A stretch of 64,000 bases of DNA from Scleromitrula shiraiana (taxonomy: Eukaryota > Ascomycota > Leotiomycetes > Helotiales > Sclerotiniaceae): contig JABELC010000003.1 in assembly GCA_028455995.1 (NCBI GenBank), positions 2,418,001 through 2,482,000 on the forward strand. Direction: 5' to 3'. The number at the start of each line of letters is the position of its first letter. The first letter of the stretch is position 1. Under the pieces are notes generated by a model. It had not been told where the DNA came from and made no database searches. It was given only the letters and a program-made list of their open reading frames with translations. Made by a program: the position numbers and the translations under genes. Shown here piece after piece: positions 48,855 to 59,208 of this stretch.

Positions 48855-50754
48855 ATGGGCGTCGAATATGCTTTAGTGTTAGTATATAATTACAATTGTG
48901 TTCATGATCTAGCTAACAGGTAGAAAGCCATCTTAAATATACGATACCACCAGCCATTGCGTTGACTTTAGCATGTCGTCCTTTACTTCAACGGATAGAT
49001 ATCTACAAGATTTTATTCCTAATAGCCATTGCTGTCGTTTCAACTATACCTTGGGATTCATATCTCATCAGGCGCAAAATATGGACATATCCTTCGAATG
49101 TGATTGTGGGACCTAAACTATTCTCAATACCTGCCGAAGAACTCTTCTTCTTTGTAATACAAACCTACAACACTACTCTTCTATATCTACTTTTGAGTAA
49201 ACCAGTCTTTCATTCGAGTTATCTGGTGGGGCGGGAAGATAAAAAGGCCCCAATTCCTTTCAAAAGGTCTCGAAACGTTGGACAATGTATCTTGGGAAAT
49301 CTCATCATCTTAGGAGGTATTTTGATCTGGCAAGATGGTAAAGGGACATATTTGGGTTTGATTTTGGTTTGGGCAGGACCATTTGCGCTTTTGCTTTGGA
49401 GCCTTTCATATCAGTTCTTGATTGGTCTCCCATATACAAGCACTCTGGTCCCAATTGCTTTGCCAACAATGTACTTATGGATCGTCGATACTTTGGCATT
49501 AAACAGGGGAACGTGGACTATTGAAAGCGGAACAAAATTGGGTTTGCATTTATGGGATGGTCTTGATATCGAAGAAGCTGTCTTTTTCCTTGCGACCAAT
49601 ATACTTATTGTGTTTGGCCTCGTCGCATTTGATCATGCACTAGCAATTCTTTGGATATTTCCTACCCTCTTTCCAATCGTTCCTGTATTGCCGTCCCCAG
49701 CAATGCTCGTAAATGCACTTCTTATCGATACAATTCGCTATGATACTTGTCGGGTTGCTGGCATTCGACAAGCTGTGAAAAGGTTACAGAAAAAGAGCAG
49801 GAGTTTCAATTTGGCCAGCTCCGTATTTCATGGCCGTCTTCGAATAGATTTGGTTCTTCTGTTAGTACCCAATATTCACTTGTCCAAATGTAAAGCTTAC
49901 TAACGCAATTTAGTTATTCTTTTTGCAGAGTTGCAGATGATCTTATTGACGAAGCGAATACCGAATCCGAAGCTCGGGAATGGATTACGAAACTTACAAA
50001 CTACCTTGATCTGGAATATGCACCGAACGAGAGCCAAGCAATCGCGAAGAAACTCAATACTCAATTATATATCACAAATAATTTCCCCACATCTTCGCAA
50101 GCCGCATTGAATTTCCTACCAGTTCATCTTCTTTCACGAGAACCATTATATGAATTATTGGAAGGATTTAAGACTGATTTAGAATTTCATCAACGACAGT
50201 ATCATCCCAACTCATCAGGGAGCTTTCCTATCACAAATGAAGACGATCTCAGTACGTACAGCACACGTGTGGCAGGAACAGTTGCCGAGATGTGTTTGGA
50301 ATTAGTCTTCCATCATTCCTCAACCGTCGTTCCATCTGCACACCGTAATCGCCTCATCCGTGCCGGAGCTCGAATGGGAATAGCACTACAATACATCAAT
50401 ATCTCAAGGGATGTAGCAACAGATGCTTCGATTGGAAGGGTATACCTCCCCACAGCTTGGCTTGAAGATCAAGGAATGATACCCCAGCAAGTTGTCAAGA
50501 ACCCTTCTGGTTCTCCAATTGATAAGTTACGCGGGAGATTATTAGAGAAAGCGTTTGGAATCTATCGAGAGGCTCGTCCTGCTATTGAGCAGATACCCAA
50601 AGATGCTCGAGCACCAATGAGGGTTGTTGTGGAAAGCTATGTTGAGATTGGAAGAGTTATGAAAGAGAGGGGCTATAAGGTTACTCAAGGTCGGGCTACA
50701 GTGCCAAAGTTACGGCGTATTAGAGTTGCTTGGAAGGCATTAAGTCAAGGATGA
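48855..50754 (+). CDS. carRA: Bifunctional lycopene cyclase / phytoene synthase
   Basis: Three exons, 48855-48877 (23 nt), 48928-49860 and 49914-50754, give 598 aa, the size of Fusarium CarRA and Neurospora AL-2. The N-terminal half is the membrane-bound lycopene cyclase: about seven hydrophobic spans, with STIPWDSYLI, IPAEELFFFVIQTYNT and DGLDIEEAVFF as acidic cyclase motifs. The C-terminal half is phytoene synthase, which condenses two GGPP. Its two Asp-rich motifs are RVADDLIDEAN and ISRDVATDASIGRVYLP. Splicing was set by homology-like continuity: exon 1 gives MGVEYALVHLKYTIP, and the second junction restores VLLYSFCRVADD. It lies 400 bp upstream of the desaturase on the same strand. Confidence 0.95.
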
Positions 50755-51156
50755 GAATGGCAGACTAATAAATAACAGGTGTGTTATTGTATATAGATTT
50801 AATGTCTAAAAATAATTTGTAAATACCTGTAATATAATAATATATAAGGAAATTATAACCTGAATTTTATATCCTCAAAATACTCTTATTCCATATCTCA
50901 ATATCTCCCTCGTATTACAAGGACCCCTTGCATATATATAAACAAGGATTTATAAGATGAAAGCACAGACACTATAATGATCCCCATTCGAGAATACCCC
51001 ATCCGAGAATATAGATCGTCATTGAATTGAACGAATCTATCAACATTTTTAATCTTTATCTCATCCATCCCATATCTTTTTCAATAGAGCATGTGAATAT
51101 CTTCCTCCTCTACCGGTTTTTGAACCGTATATACTTACAATAATTCCTTCTACAAA
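50755..51156. other. Short spacer between carRA and carB genes
   Basis: About 400 bp with a very A+T-rich 3' UTR portion (50760-50870) and then a pyrimidine-rich promoter or leader portion up to the ATG. No other feature is seen. Confidence 0.45.
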
Positions 51157-53064
51157 ATGGCAGATGAAAAAAAGAAAACCGCCATTGTCATTGGTAAGTT
51201 CTATTCATTCAAGTTCTTATCACCCCGCATCATCCGACGTATTCCATGGGTAGTATCAATAGTACCTGAACTAATGGTGAATGCAATTCAAATAGGCGCC
51301 GGAGTAGGTGGTATAGCAACAGCAGCACGACTCGCAAAAGCAGGCTTCTCTGTAACAGTACTCGAAAAGAACAATTTTACTGGTGGTCGATGTAGTTTAA
51401 TTCACCATAAAGGATATCGATTCGATCAAGGGCCATCTCTGCTTCTACTGCCAAAATTATTCAAAGAGACTTTTTACGACTTGGATACTTCACTTGAGAA
51501 TGAAGGCGTGAAATTACTGAAATGTGAACCGAATTATAATTTGTGGTTTGGAGATGGAGAAATGTTTGAATTGAGCACGGATGCTAGTGTAATGAAGAGG
51601 GAGATTGAGAAATGGGAAGGCAAAGAAGGATTTGAACGATATTTGGAATGGCTGGGGGAAGCTCATAGACATTATGAGTTGAGTGTGAGGGAGGTTTTGC
51701 ATAAGAACTTCACGTCGATATTCAACTTATTACGACCGAGCTTCTTGATTAATATGTTTGCTCTTCATCCTTTCGAGAGTATATATTCTCGGGCTTCGAA
51801 ATACTTTTGGACGGAACGTCTCAGGCGCGTTTTTACTTTCGGAAGTATGTATATGGGAATGTCACCATTCGATGCTCCTGGCACGTATTCCTTACTTCAA
51901 TATACCGAATTGGCTGAAGGTATCTGGTATCCAGTAGGTGGGTTTCATGCGGTTGTTGAAGCTCTTGTCCGGGTATGCGAACGTCTGGGGGTTGATATAC
52001 GACTTAATTCTTCAGTTACTTCAGTTCTTACCGCCCCTGATGGCAAGAAGGCTACAGGTGTTCTTCTGTCTTCTGGCGAGAAGCTTAATGCGGATCTGGT
52101 GGTTGTAAATGCGGATCTAGTTTACGCCTACAACAATCTCTTTCCTTCTTCGACGTCAAACTCTTATGCAAAATCCTTACAGAAACGAGACGGTTCTTGC
52201 AGTTCTATATCCTTTTATTGGGCTCTCTCCAAACAAGTTCCACAACTCAACACCCATAATATATTTCTAGCAGACGAGTACCGCGAATCTTTCGATTCTA
52301 TTTTCGATAGACAATCCATTCCCCAGGAGCCCTCATTTTACGTGAACGTTCCGTCACGAGTGGACCCTACCGCCGCACCCAAGGGGAAAGATTCAATTGT
52401 AGTTCTTGTCCCCGTCGGTCACCTTCTCAACTCCGCAACATCTACTCATCCCAACGGCAATCCCTCAGCTACTTCAGGAGCTGGTCTCGAAGAACAAGAT
52501 TGGGATTCAATCGTAAAAACCACACGTCAAAAAATAATCCAAACAATAGAATCGCGCACAAATTGTGAACCTCTCAGCCCTCTAATCATTCATGAAGAAG
52601 CAAATACACCCACATTATGGGAATCCCGCTTCAATCTTGATAAGGGATCTATCCTCGGATTATCCCACTCTTTCTTTAACGTCCTTGCATTCCGTCCTAA
52701 AACTAAACATCCCAATATCAACGGCGTATACTTCGTTGGTGCTTCTACACATCCCGGAACAGGCGTCCCTATTGTTCTAGCTGGGGCAAAGATCACAAGT
52801 ACGCAGATACTACAAGATTCCGATATCAGAATCCCATGGCAAGGAAAGGGAAATGTGGTACAAGATCAAGGTGTAGCGCAGGGGAAAGGTACGAGGGAAT
52901 TAGATCGCATTGTTAAAGAACAACCGATACTTAGTAATATGGGGATTTGGATATTGGCTTTTGTGGTTTTGGTGGTTTCGCTGGGTTACGTTAATAGTGG
53001 GTTGATTGTAATGTGGGATATGGAGATGAAAAAGGGGTGGGGGAGTGGGAGGGGTTTGTTTTGA
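51157..53064 (+). CDS. carB: Phytoene desaturase (phytoene dehydrogenase)
   Basis: Two exons, 51157-51193 and 51296-53064, give 601 aa. The enzyme is FAD-dependent and membrane-associated and introduces several double bases into phytoene to give lycopene and related polyenes. The spliced N-terminus KKTAIVIGAGVGGIATAARL is a perfect Rossmann G-x-G-x-x-G, followed by VTVLEKNNFTGGRC and RFDQGPSLLL. The C-terminal family signature is NGVYFVGASTHPGTGVPIVL. A C-terminal hydrophobic anchor (IWILAFVVLVVSLGYVNSG) follows. The 102-nt intron sits inside the first glycine motif, is a multiple of three and has no stop codon. The coding strand is C-rich at about 52305-52790 and G-rich from about 52800 to the stop. 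Confidence 0.95.
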   Translation: MADEKKKTAIVIGKFYSFKFLSPRIIRRIPWVVSIVPELMVNAIQIGAGVGGIATAARLAKAGFSVTVLEKNNFTGGRCSLIHHKGYRFDQGPSLLLLPKLFKETFYDLDTSLENEGVKLLKCEPNYNLWFGDGEMFELSTDASVMKREIEKWEGKEGFERYLEWLGEAHRHYELSVREVLHKNFTSIFNLLRPSFLINMFALHPFESIYSRASKYFWTERLRRVFTFGSMYMGMSPFDAPGTYSLLQYTELAEGIWYPVGGFHAVVEALVRVCERLGVDIRLNSSVTSVLTAPDGKKATGVLLSSGEKLNADLVVVNADLVYAYNNLFPSSTSNSYAKSLQKRDGSCSSISFYWALSKQVPQLNTHNIFLADEYRESFDSIFDRQSIPQEPSFYVNVPSRVDPTAAPKGKDSIVVLVPVGHLLNSATSTHPNGNPSATSGAGLEEQDWDSIVKTTRQKIIQTIESRTNCEPLSPLIIHEEANTPTLWESRFNLDKGSILGLSHSFFNVLAFRPKTKHPNINGVYFVGASTHPGTGVPIVLAGAKITSTQILQDSDIRIPWQGKGNVVQDQGVAQGKGTRELDRIVKEQPILSNMGIWILAFVVLVVSLGYVNSGLIVMWDMEMKKGWGSGRGLF

Positions 53065-53880
53065 TGAGGGATAGGGGACTGGTTGGAAATTCTCGGAATG
53101 AGAGGGGGTGGGGTGTAGGCGTTTGGAATCTTGAGTTTAGTACGACAGCATTAGTATCAGTTTGGTTTGGGTATGTTATGGATTACGAATAATGGAGATG
53201 AGGGTTAGCATGAGCATAGGGATGAGGAAAGAGATATTCATCCATCTCACAGCGATTAATAAATATATCATAATAACGTTACTCAAAGTCGAGGTCTTAT
53301 CAGATGCTTCTAATAATACATCAATTTCCACACTTCACACACTAATAATTATCATCCCATTCTCATCCATCTCACCAATACCAATCAATCAACTCTAATT
53401 ACCATCTCCTTATAAATACAATACAACCAGTAAATCACCCTTATCAACTGTTGAGACAATACTGTTTAACAATGAACCAGCCACTAGAAGTCTAACCGGA
53501 ACTCTAACCCGGCTACTCGGCTCGCTAGATCCAAATAATCGCTAGCACAGCTATAGCACCATACTACTCACCATAATACTCACCATAACCAATTAGTTCC
53601 ATCCCAAGATGTGCCATCTACCGACTCTATTCTGTACCTGTCTAGACATCTTCCGTCTTAGCCCCAACCCTGATTCTAGCAGATAGCGACGAGGGGTATG
53701 GTGTAGGTGGCTTGGCATGGTATTGATTAGAGATCTTATAACCCCCCCCCTAGTGTGCCAGGGCAGCACCATCCATACGAGAACGACATGAGCGGCGGAA
53801 GCTAGCCCGCTAGATTGATGCTGACTGCTTGGGTGGCGGGATGTGGATACGTCATGGAAGTTCACTTGTGACTAATTTTC

Positions 53881-53902
53881 AAGAGAGAGAGAGAGAGAGA
53901 GG
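53881..53902. repeat. GA dinucleotide microsatellite
   Basis: About ten GA units upstream of the opsin gene. Confidence 0.75.
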
Positions 53903-54035
53903 AAGTTTTGGATGGAACTCTAGAATGGGAATTGGTGGGATCTTCAGCCCTCGGTGGTTATGCGATTAGCATGAGTATGGTCGTAGACTAGGTAGAGGTA
54001 AATTTTTGATTAGCCTGAGCTGAGCGTGGCACTTC

Positions 54036-54061
54036 ACTTACCTTACCTTACCTTACCTTAC
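54036..54061. repeat. CTTAC pentanucleotide microsatellite
   Basis: Five CTTAC units upstream of the opsin gene. Confidence 0.75.
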
Positions 54062-55107
54062 TGCGTGGTACGTGTGGCTTGCAGGGTTTGTGTTATAAAA
54101 AGCCCGTGCTAGTTTGGTTCCCTCGGCCCGGTGCAGATTCAAAGTCTTGACATCACCGAACTTTATCTGCATCGAACTTGGCGTCTGGAATCTGAGATTT
54201 GTTTCGTCTACTAGTCGTTCAATATACTGTTCCCTATCATCGTGAGTCGTGGCCGGGGAATTGAAACCTCTGACTGGTATTTTGTCTGAGAAGTTAGACG
54301 CTAATGTTTATGTATAGAAATCTTGATTTGCGAAATTCACTACTCTGTTCTCTGCCGATATGGAGATGCATTTGGAGATTTGGAGATTTGGAGTTAAGAA
54401 GACATTACATGAATCTTGACGGCGATGTTCATCGACATCGCTGATGTTGATGAGGGGAAGGTGATAAGAGTCACGTCTTAAGTAAATCAATACCGATCTG
54501 AGGAGTATACTGGTGCATAGTCCTCTGGGCATTCGTTCTAGAACAATGTAGCATTCGATTCCGGGAGGTCGGATCAGCTTCTGATGGGATTTTCAAAACT
54601 ATGGTTTTCTAGTTGATGTTCAATATATCAGTTATCGGCAAATGTAGTCGCGATTGACGGGACTAATGGATAAGTCTCATTTTTAGGATGGGTAGACAAT
54701 TTGGGAATAAGGGAGGAGATCGGGAAATACCATGGTTTTGCTTGATTCGTAGGTGGCGGTCTCTTAGCTGTCTGTGTAGTGCATAGATTTGCTAGAGAAA
54801 CTTTTATATTTATAATATCAAGCGGTTCAAATTTTCGGATAGTTTTTGTTAGAATAGTTTGGCTCTTATACGTCACTTCTTTCTATGCTTTTCAGAGTCA
54901 TCGTGAGTTTCCTGTCTGTTAGGGGCTAGTTTTGTGGTTTATATAAACCCCTACGCCTGCTCCTACATTTCGCTGATCATACTACTTTACTTGTAACTTG
55001 AAGTTACAGTATATAATACCCTCTGTAAAGTTTACTCGCACCCCCTTATCTATCTGATAGTCCATCCCATCATCCATACATAATATTAATCCCCGCCAAC
55101 GCCAAGC

Positions 55108-56142
55108 ATGTCTCAACTACAATCCCGCGCCAACGACGCGCTAAACGCCAACCCCAACCGCTTCTATTACCCCGTCTCCTCAGACATAAACATCACAACA
55201 CATGGTTCCGACCTCTACTGGGCCATCACGGCCGTCATGGCCCTCTCAACCGTCATCTTCATGGGCCTGAGTATGCGCGTGCATCGCAGTAAACGCATCT
55301 TCCATTACATCACTGCTGCGATTACCCTTACGGCTTCGATTGCCTATTTTACTATGGCGTCGAACTTGGGGTATGCAGCTGTGCCGGTGGAGTTCGTGAG
55401 GTCGAACCCAAAGGTGGCCGGGTTTTACAGAGAGGTGTTTTATGTGAGGTATATTGATTGGGTTATTACTACACCTGTAAGTTTGACTCCTACATCCATC
55501 CACCTATCTCCTGGTTGTAATAGTTCATCGACTAACAAATTACAGCTCCTACTATTAGATCTACTCCTCACGGCCGGCCTCCCCTGGCCCACAATCCTCT
55601 ACACGATCTTCATGGACGAAATAATGATCATCACCGGGCTCGTGGGCGCCCTCGTCGTCTCCTCCTACAAATGGGGCTACTTCGTCTTCGCTATGTTCGC
55701 CCTCTTCTTCATCGCCTGGAACGTGCTCTTCGTAGCGCGCCAGCACGCCTCCGCGCTCGGCGGCGAAGTCGCAAAGGTCTACAACACGACCGGTGCCCTA
55801 ACCATCTTCCTGTGGTTCCTGTACCCGGTCGCATGGGGACTGTCCGAGGGCGGAAACGTCATCGCTCCGGACTCGGAGGCCATTTTCTACGGTACCTTGG
55901 ATGTGCTAGCGAAGCCTTTCTTTGGGGCTTTGCTTCTCTGGGGCCATAGAAATATTGATCCTGCTACGTTGGGACTCCATATTAGAGATTATGATACTGC
56001 GCCTTTTAATGAGAAGAGTCATCATCATCCTGGTCGCCAGAATATGCACGATGGGGCTCATCATGATGGGAATACCGCTAACACGGTCTCAGCTGGGTCG
56101 GCGGTGCCTATTGGTACACATGCCAATTCCTCTGCTGTTTAA
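55108..56142 (+). CDS. Microbial rhodopsin, proton-pump type (CarO-like)
   Basis: Two exons, 55108-55476 and 55546-56142, give 321 aa. This is a seven-helix membrane protein that binds all-trans retinal. Helix C reads YVRYIDWVITTPLLLLDLLL across the splice. It gives R114, the counter-ion/acceptor D117 and the donor D128, spaced 11 apart as D85 and D96 are in bacteriorhodopsin. Helix G has LDVLAKPFFGA with D242 and the retinal Schiff-base lysine K246. Having both carboxylates predicts light-driven outward proton pumping, unlike sensory forms that lose the donor. Family knowledge places CarO-type opsins in the plasma or tonoplast membrane. The C-terminal tail is His- and Asn-rich. The 69-nt intron is in frame and stop-free. 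This gene completes the pathway from GGPP to holo-opsin. It resembles the opsin linked to carotenoid genes in Botrytis, but I give no species symbol. Confidence 0.95.
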   Translation: MSQLQSRANDALNANPNRFYYPVSSDINITTHGSDLYWAITAVMALSTVIFMGLSMRVHRSKRIFHYITAAITLTASIAYFTMASNLGYAAVPVEFVRSNPKVAGFYREVFYVRYIDWVITTPVSLTPTSIHLSPGCNSSSTNKLQLLLLDLLLTAGLPWPTILYTIFMDEIMIITGLVGALVVSSYKWGYFVFAMFALFFIAWNVLFVARQHASALGGEVAKVYNTTGALTIFLWFLYPVAWGLSEGGNVIAPDSEAIFYGTLDVLAKPFFGALLLWGHRNIDPATLGLHIRDYDTAPFNEKSHHHPGRQNMHDGAHHDGNTANTVSAGSAVPIGTHANSSAV

Positions 56143-56881
56143 ATGACTGAATAAATGGATGGATGATCTAAATTTTGGGACGCAATTCATGGCATCAGTG
56201 ATGTGATTTAAATCATTCATTGTTGATGGAGAAGAAATGTCCTAGATTTAGAATGTTGTTGGTCTATATTCTGTATTTTTATATTCTACACCATCTTATA
56301 TTTTGATTGGTTTTTTATTGTATTTGTAAATACTTATTTAATTGTCGTTGATCTATTGGGACGTATGGATGTATACCAAGAAAGGGAGGAGTAGTGGAAG
56401 GAAGAGGATGATTCATCTGTCCGATAGGATAGGATGGATAATCAGTATCAAGTACGATTAATGTCTCCCTACGATAAACTAAATATGACATTATGATCTT
56501 GTTGTCAATCATACAAAAATATATCACAATATGATGTGAATTAAACCAATTTGAACCGGACTGAAATGATTATATATAAATTTTATTCTTATTTGATCTG
56601 ATTTTTATATCATCCTCTATTTCCGAGGTTTCCACCCCCTATCATACCATATATAGTTATGAACTAGGTGTACCACACTATTACAATTACACCGCCTCCC
56701 TATCATCCATCTATTTAATTCAACATCCCTCTCTGAGTCTATACAACCCTTGGTTTCATCCTCTTCCCTCAAAATAATAAATAAGAATAAAGCGAAAGAG
56801 CGACTACGAAATAGTATGCCAACATCTTTTCTAAAGAGAGCAAAGAAATAGAAAGAAAGAAAAAAACAAGAAAAAAATATT
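56143..56881. other. Convergent intergenic spacer between opsin and laccase
   Basis: About 740 bp holds both 3' UTRs. It is A+T-rich with pyrimidine stretches at 56800-56880 and no coding evidence. Confidence 0.4.
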
Positions 56882-59208
56882 TTAAACACCAGAATCCTCC
56901 TGTACAATCGCAGCAGCATCCCAAGTATTACAATTATTCTGCAAAGTATCCACATCCAAGATCCCCGGAATCTGATCCGCCATCTCCAAAAATTGCAACG
57001 CAAATCCTTGAGAAGTATGCCATCCAATATGACAATGTGCCAACCAAGCACCCGGATTATCCGTCTCGAATGCTAAGACTAGATATCCTGCCGCGGGCAA
57101 CAGAGCTACATCTCTTCGGGGAGGATTATTAAGGTTGTAGGTAACGGTAGATGCATCATATGTATTAGCGGATTGAGCGATAACGAAGAAATCGTGGCCG
57201 TGAAGATGGATGGGATGAGGAACGGGTAGATCGGCGTGAATGACGAGGTAAACCCATTCGTTTGCTTTGGGGATGGTGATGAGGTTATCGGCAGCGGCGA
57301 AGGTGGAGACACCTTTTTGGACTTGGAGAACGGTGGGGTCTTTCCAGTCGGTTTCGAAGGTGGAGTTGTTGAGGTACCAGCGGAAGAGATTGTTGCTGTT
57401 TTTTCCGATGGTGACGGCTTCGTTGGCGGAGTAGATGTTGCTGGATACGGATTTGGGGACGTGGGGGACGAGACTGGCGGCTGGTTCGTCGACACATTCA
57501 TCGGTGAATGCGTAACCGGTTGTGGTTGGTAAGGCGGTGGAAGATCCATAGTGGAGTATACCTTTGATACTGGGATTTGTGTTGGCACTGCAGGAAAGTT
57601 GTGCAATAGCACGAATCCAAAAGTCGGATGCGATTGCGCCTTGGTTGGCTGTAACGATTACATCGTAACGTTGACCTGGAAAATCATTAGTTCATATCCT
57701 ATTAATATGTGGGTATCAGGTATACTAACCGATCGCAATGTTCAAAATATTTGTCTGATAAGGTTGAATAGGGACAAAATCAGTAGACATAACAGTCATT
57801 GTGTGGCTGTCGATGGAGAACTTGTAATGTGTATCAATGGCACTGTTGACAATTCTGAATCTGTATGAAGTGCCTGCTGTGACACTAGTTCGAAGATGCG
57901 ATCCAGTTTGGTTGCTGGCTCCATCTTCACCAAAGACGTTTGTGCCATTCATCAAACCTGTATCCATAGTTGGTGGACCTACGTTTTGGGCATAGCTGTA
58001 CTGTTCATCAACGGTGGTGTGACCCCAATCACTAAGGAATAGACTGCCTTTATCTTCATCGTAGTTTGCCGTTGCAGGACCGTTGATAATGATACCACCT
58101 GAAACACCTTCCCAAGCTTGAAGTCCAACATGTGAATGATACCAAGATGAACCGTATTGAGTAGCTCTCCATTTATAAGTATAAGTTTGGCCATTCTAAA
58201 GGTTGTTAGCGAAACTTTTTGGGTTTTCCATTGGCAAGTTAGCTTACTGCAATAGGGCATTGGGTAACTGAGGGAACTCCATCATTCATGTTTGTATAAT
58301 TCTGTCGAATACCGTGGAAATGAATAGTTGAGCCATTTGTGGGGATTGAATTTGTAACATGCACCACTATTGATATTAGCTAGTGAACAAAAATGTGATT
58401 TTCGCAGTATAATTGTACTTACCAACCATGTCACCCCAGTCTGCGATGATTGTAGGACCTGGAATACTTCCATTTATAGTTTGGGCATATCTTGAAACTC
58501 CATCCGGTGAAACGGTGCTCTCTTGGACATTGAACCAATACTAAATTTCTGAATTAGCATTGAAATGTGAAGTCAAAAGAAAGTTCTCACCTCGCGAGTG
58601 ACTCCAGTATTTGGGACTTCCGAATAATAATCAGAATCGGTTGTGTAGTCACACCATTTTGAGCGATCAGCAGCAGTATTTCCCGCGCAAGGAGTTCCTG
58701 AGGCAACAGCGGCTGTCGAAGTGGATGAAGCAGAACTTGTAGATAGTTTTGAGCTTGAGGAAATTGAAGAGACTGAGGAGATTGAGGAGCTTGAGGATTT
58801 TGATGAAGAAGAAGATGATACAGTCGACGTGCTTGAAGTTATCAAGGTTGTCAGGATACTAGATGAACTACTTGAGGTAATAGTATACACAGAGCTTGTA
58901 GATGCAGACTTTACAGAGCTCGTGGAGGTAGTCTTTGCGGTTGAAGTAGTCGGTGCGATTGAGGTGGTTTTTGCAGTTGTTGAAGTACTCTTTGCGGTTG
59001 AGGTAGTCGATGTAGTCTTTGCGCTTGCAGAACATTGATTAGAAGTGCCTGTATTTCCCCATGATAACCATGATGTTTGGACTGAACATTCGATTTGCTG
59101 AACCCAAGAAGAAATCTGTCCCTGAAGGGAAGAAAAGGGATTGTAAAATAAGAATGCTTGAACATGGCAAATTGTGAGGCACAAGGCCAAAAGAAAGTGG
59201 AAACGCAT
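56882..59208 (-). CDS. Secreted ascomycete laccase (multicopper oxidase) with Ser/Thr-rich N-terminal spacer
   Basis: Five exons, 59208-58591, 58540-58423, 58366-58248, 58195-57730 and 57675-56882, are all GT-AG and phase-consistent and give 704 aa. [18 protein letters not shown] is a signal peptide. It is followed by about 150 residues dominated by Ser and Thr, a likely O-glycosylated spacer. Three cupredoxin domains follow. All copper-ligand motifs are visible: [29 protein letters not shown] and [13 protein letters not shown]. The C-terminus is DSGV, matching the ascomycete laccase C-terminal plug (DSG-L/I/V). The residue ten after the copper cysteine is Phe, where many ascomycete laccases have Leu. 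The expected role is extracellular oxidation of phenols with O2 reduction to water. It converges on the opsin gene. Confidence 0.95.

Larger units (their letters stand above)
53065..55107. promoter_or_regulatory. Intergenic region upstream of the opsin gene
   Basis: This 2-kb spacer is the longest gap inside the pigment cluster. It contains a GA dinucleotide run (53881-53902) and a CTTAC pentanucleotide run (54036-54061). The direct upstream 150 nt (54950-55107) has a C-rich, TATA-poor leader. No open frame looks coding. Promoter function is inferred from position. Confidence 0.45.

Noticed and set aside
58721..59038. Glu/Val-rich open frame opposite the laccase gene
   Set aside because: It is the complement of the Ser/Thr-rich laccase spacer and is open only because of that repeat composition.
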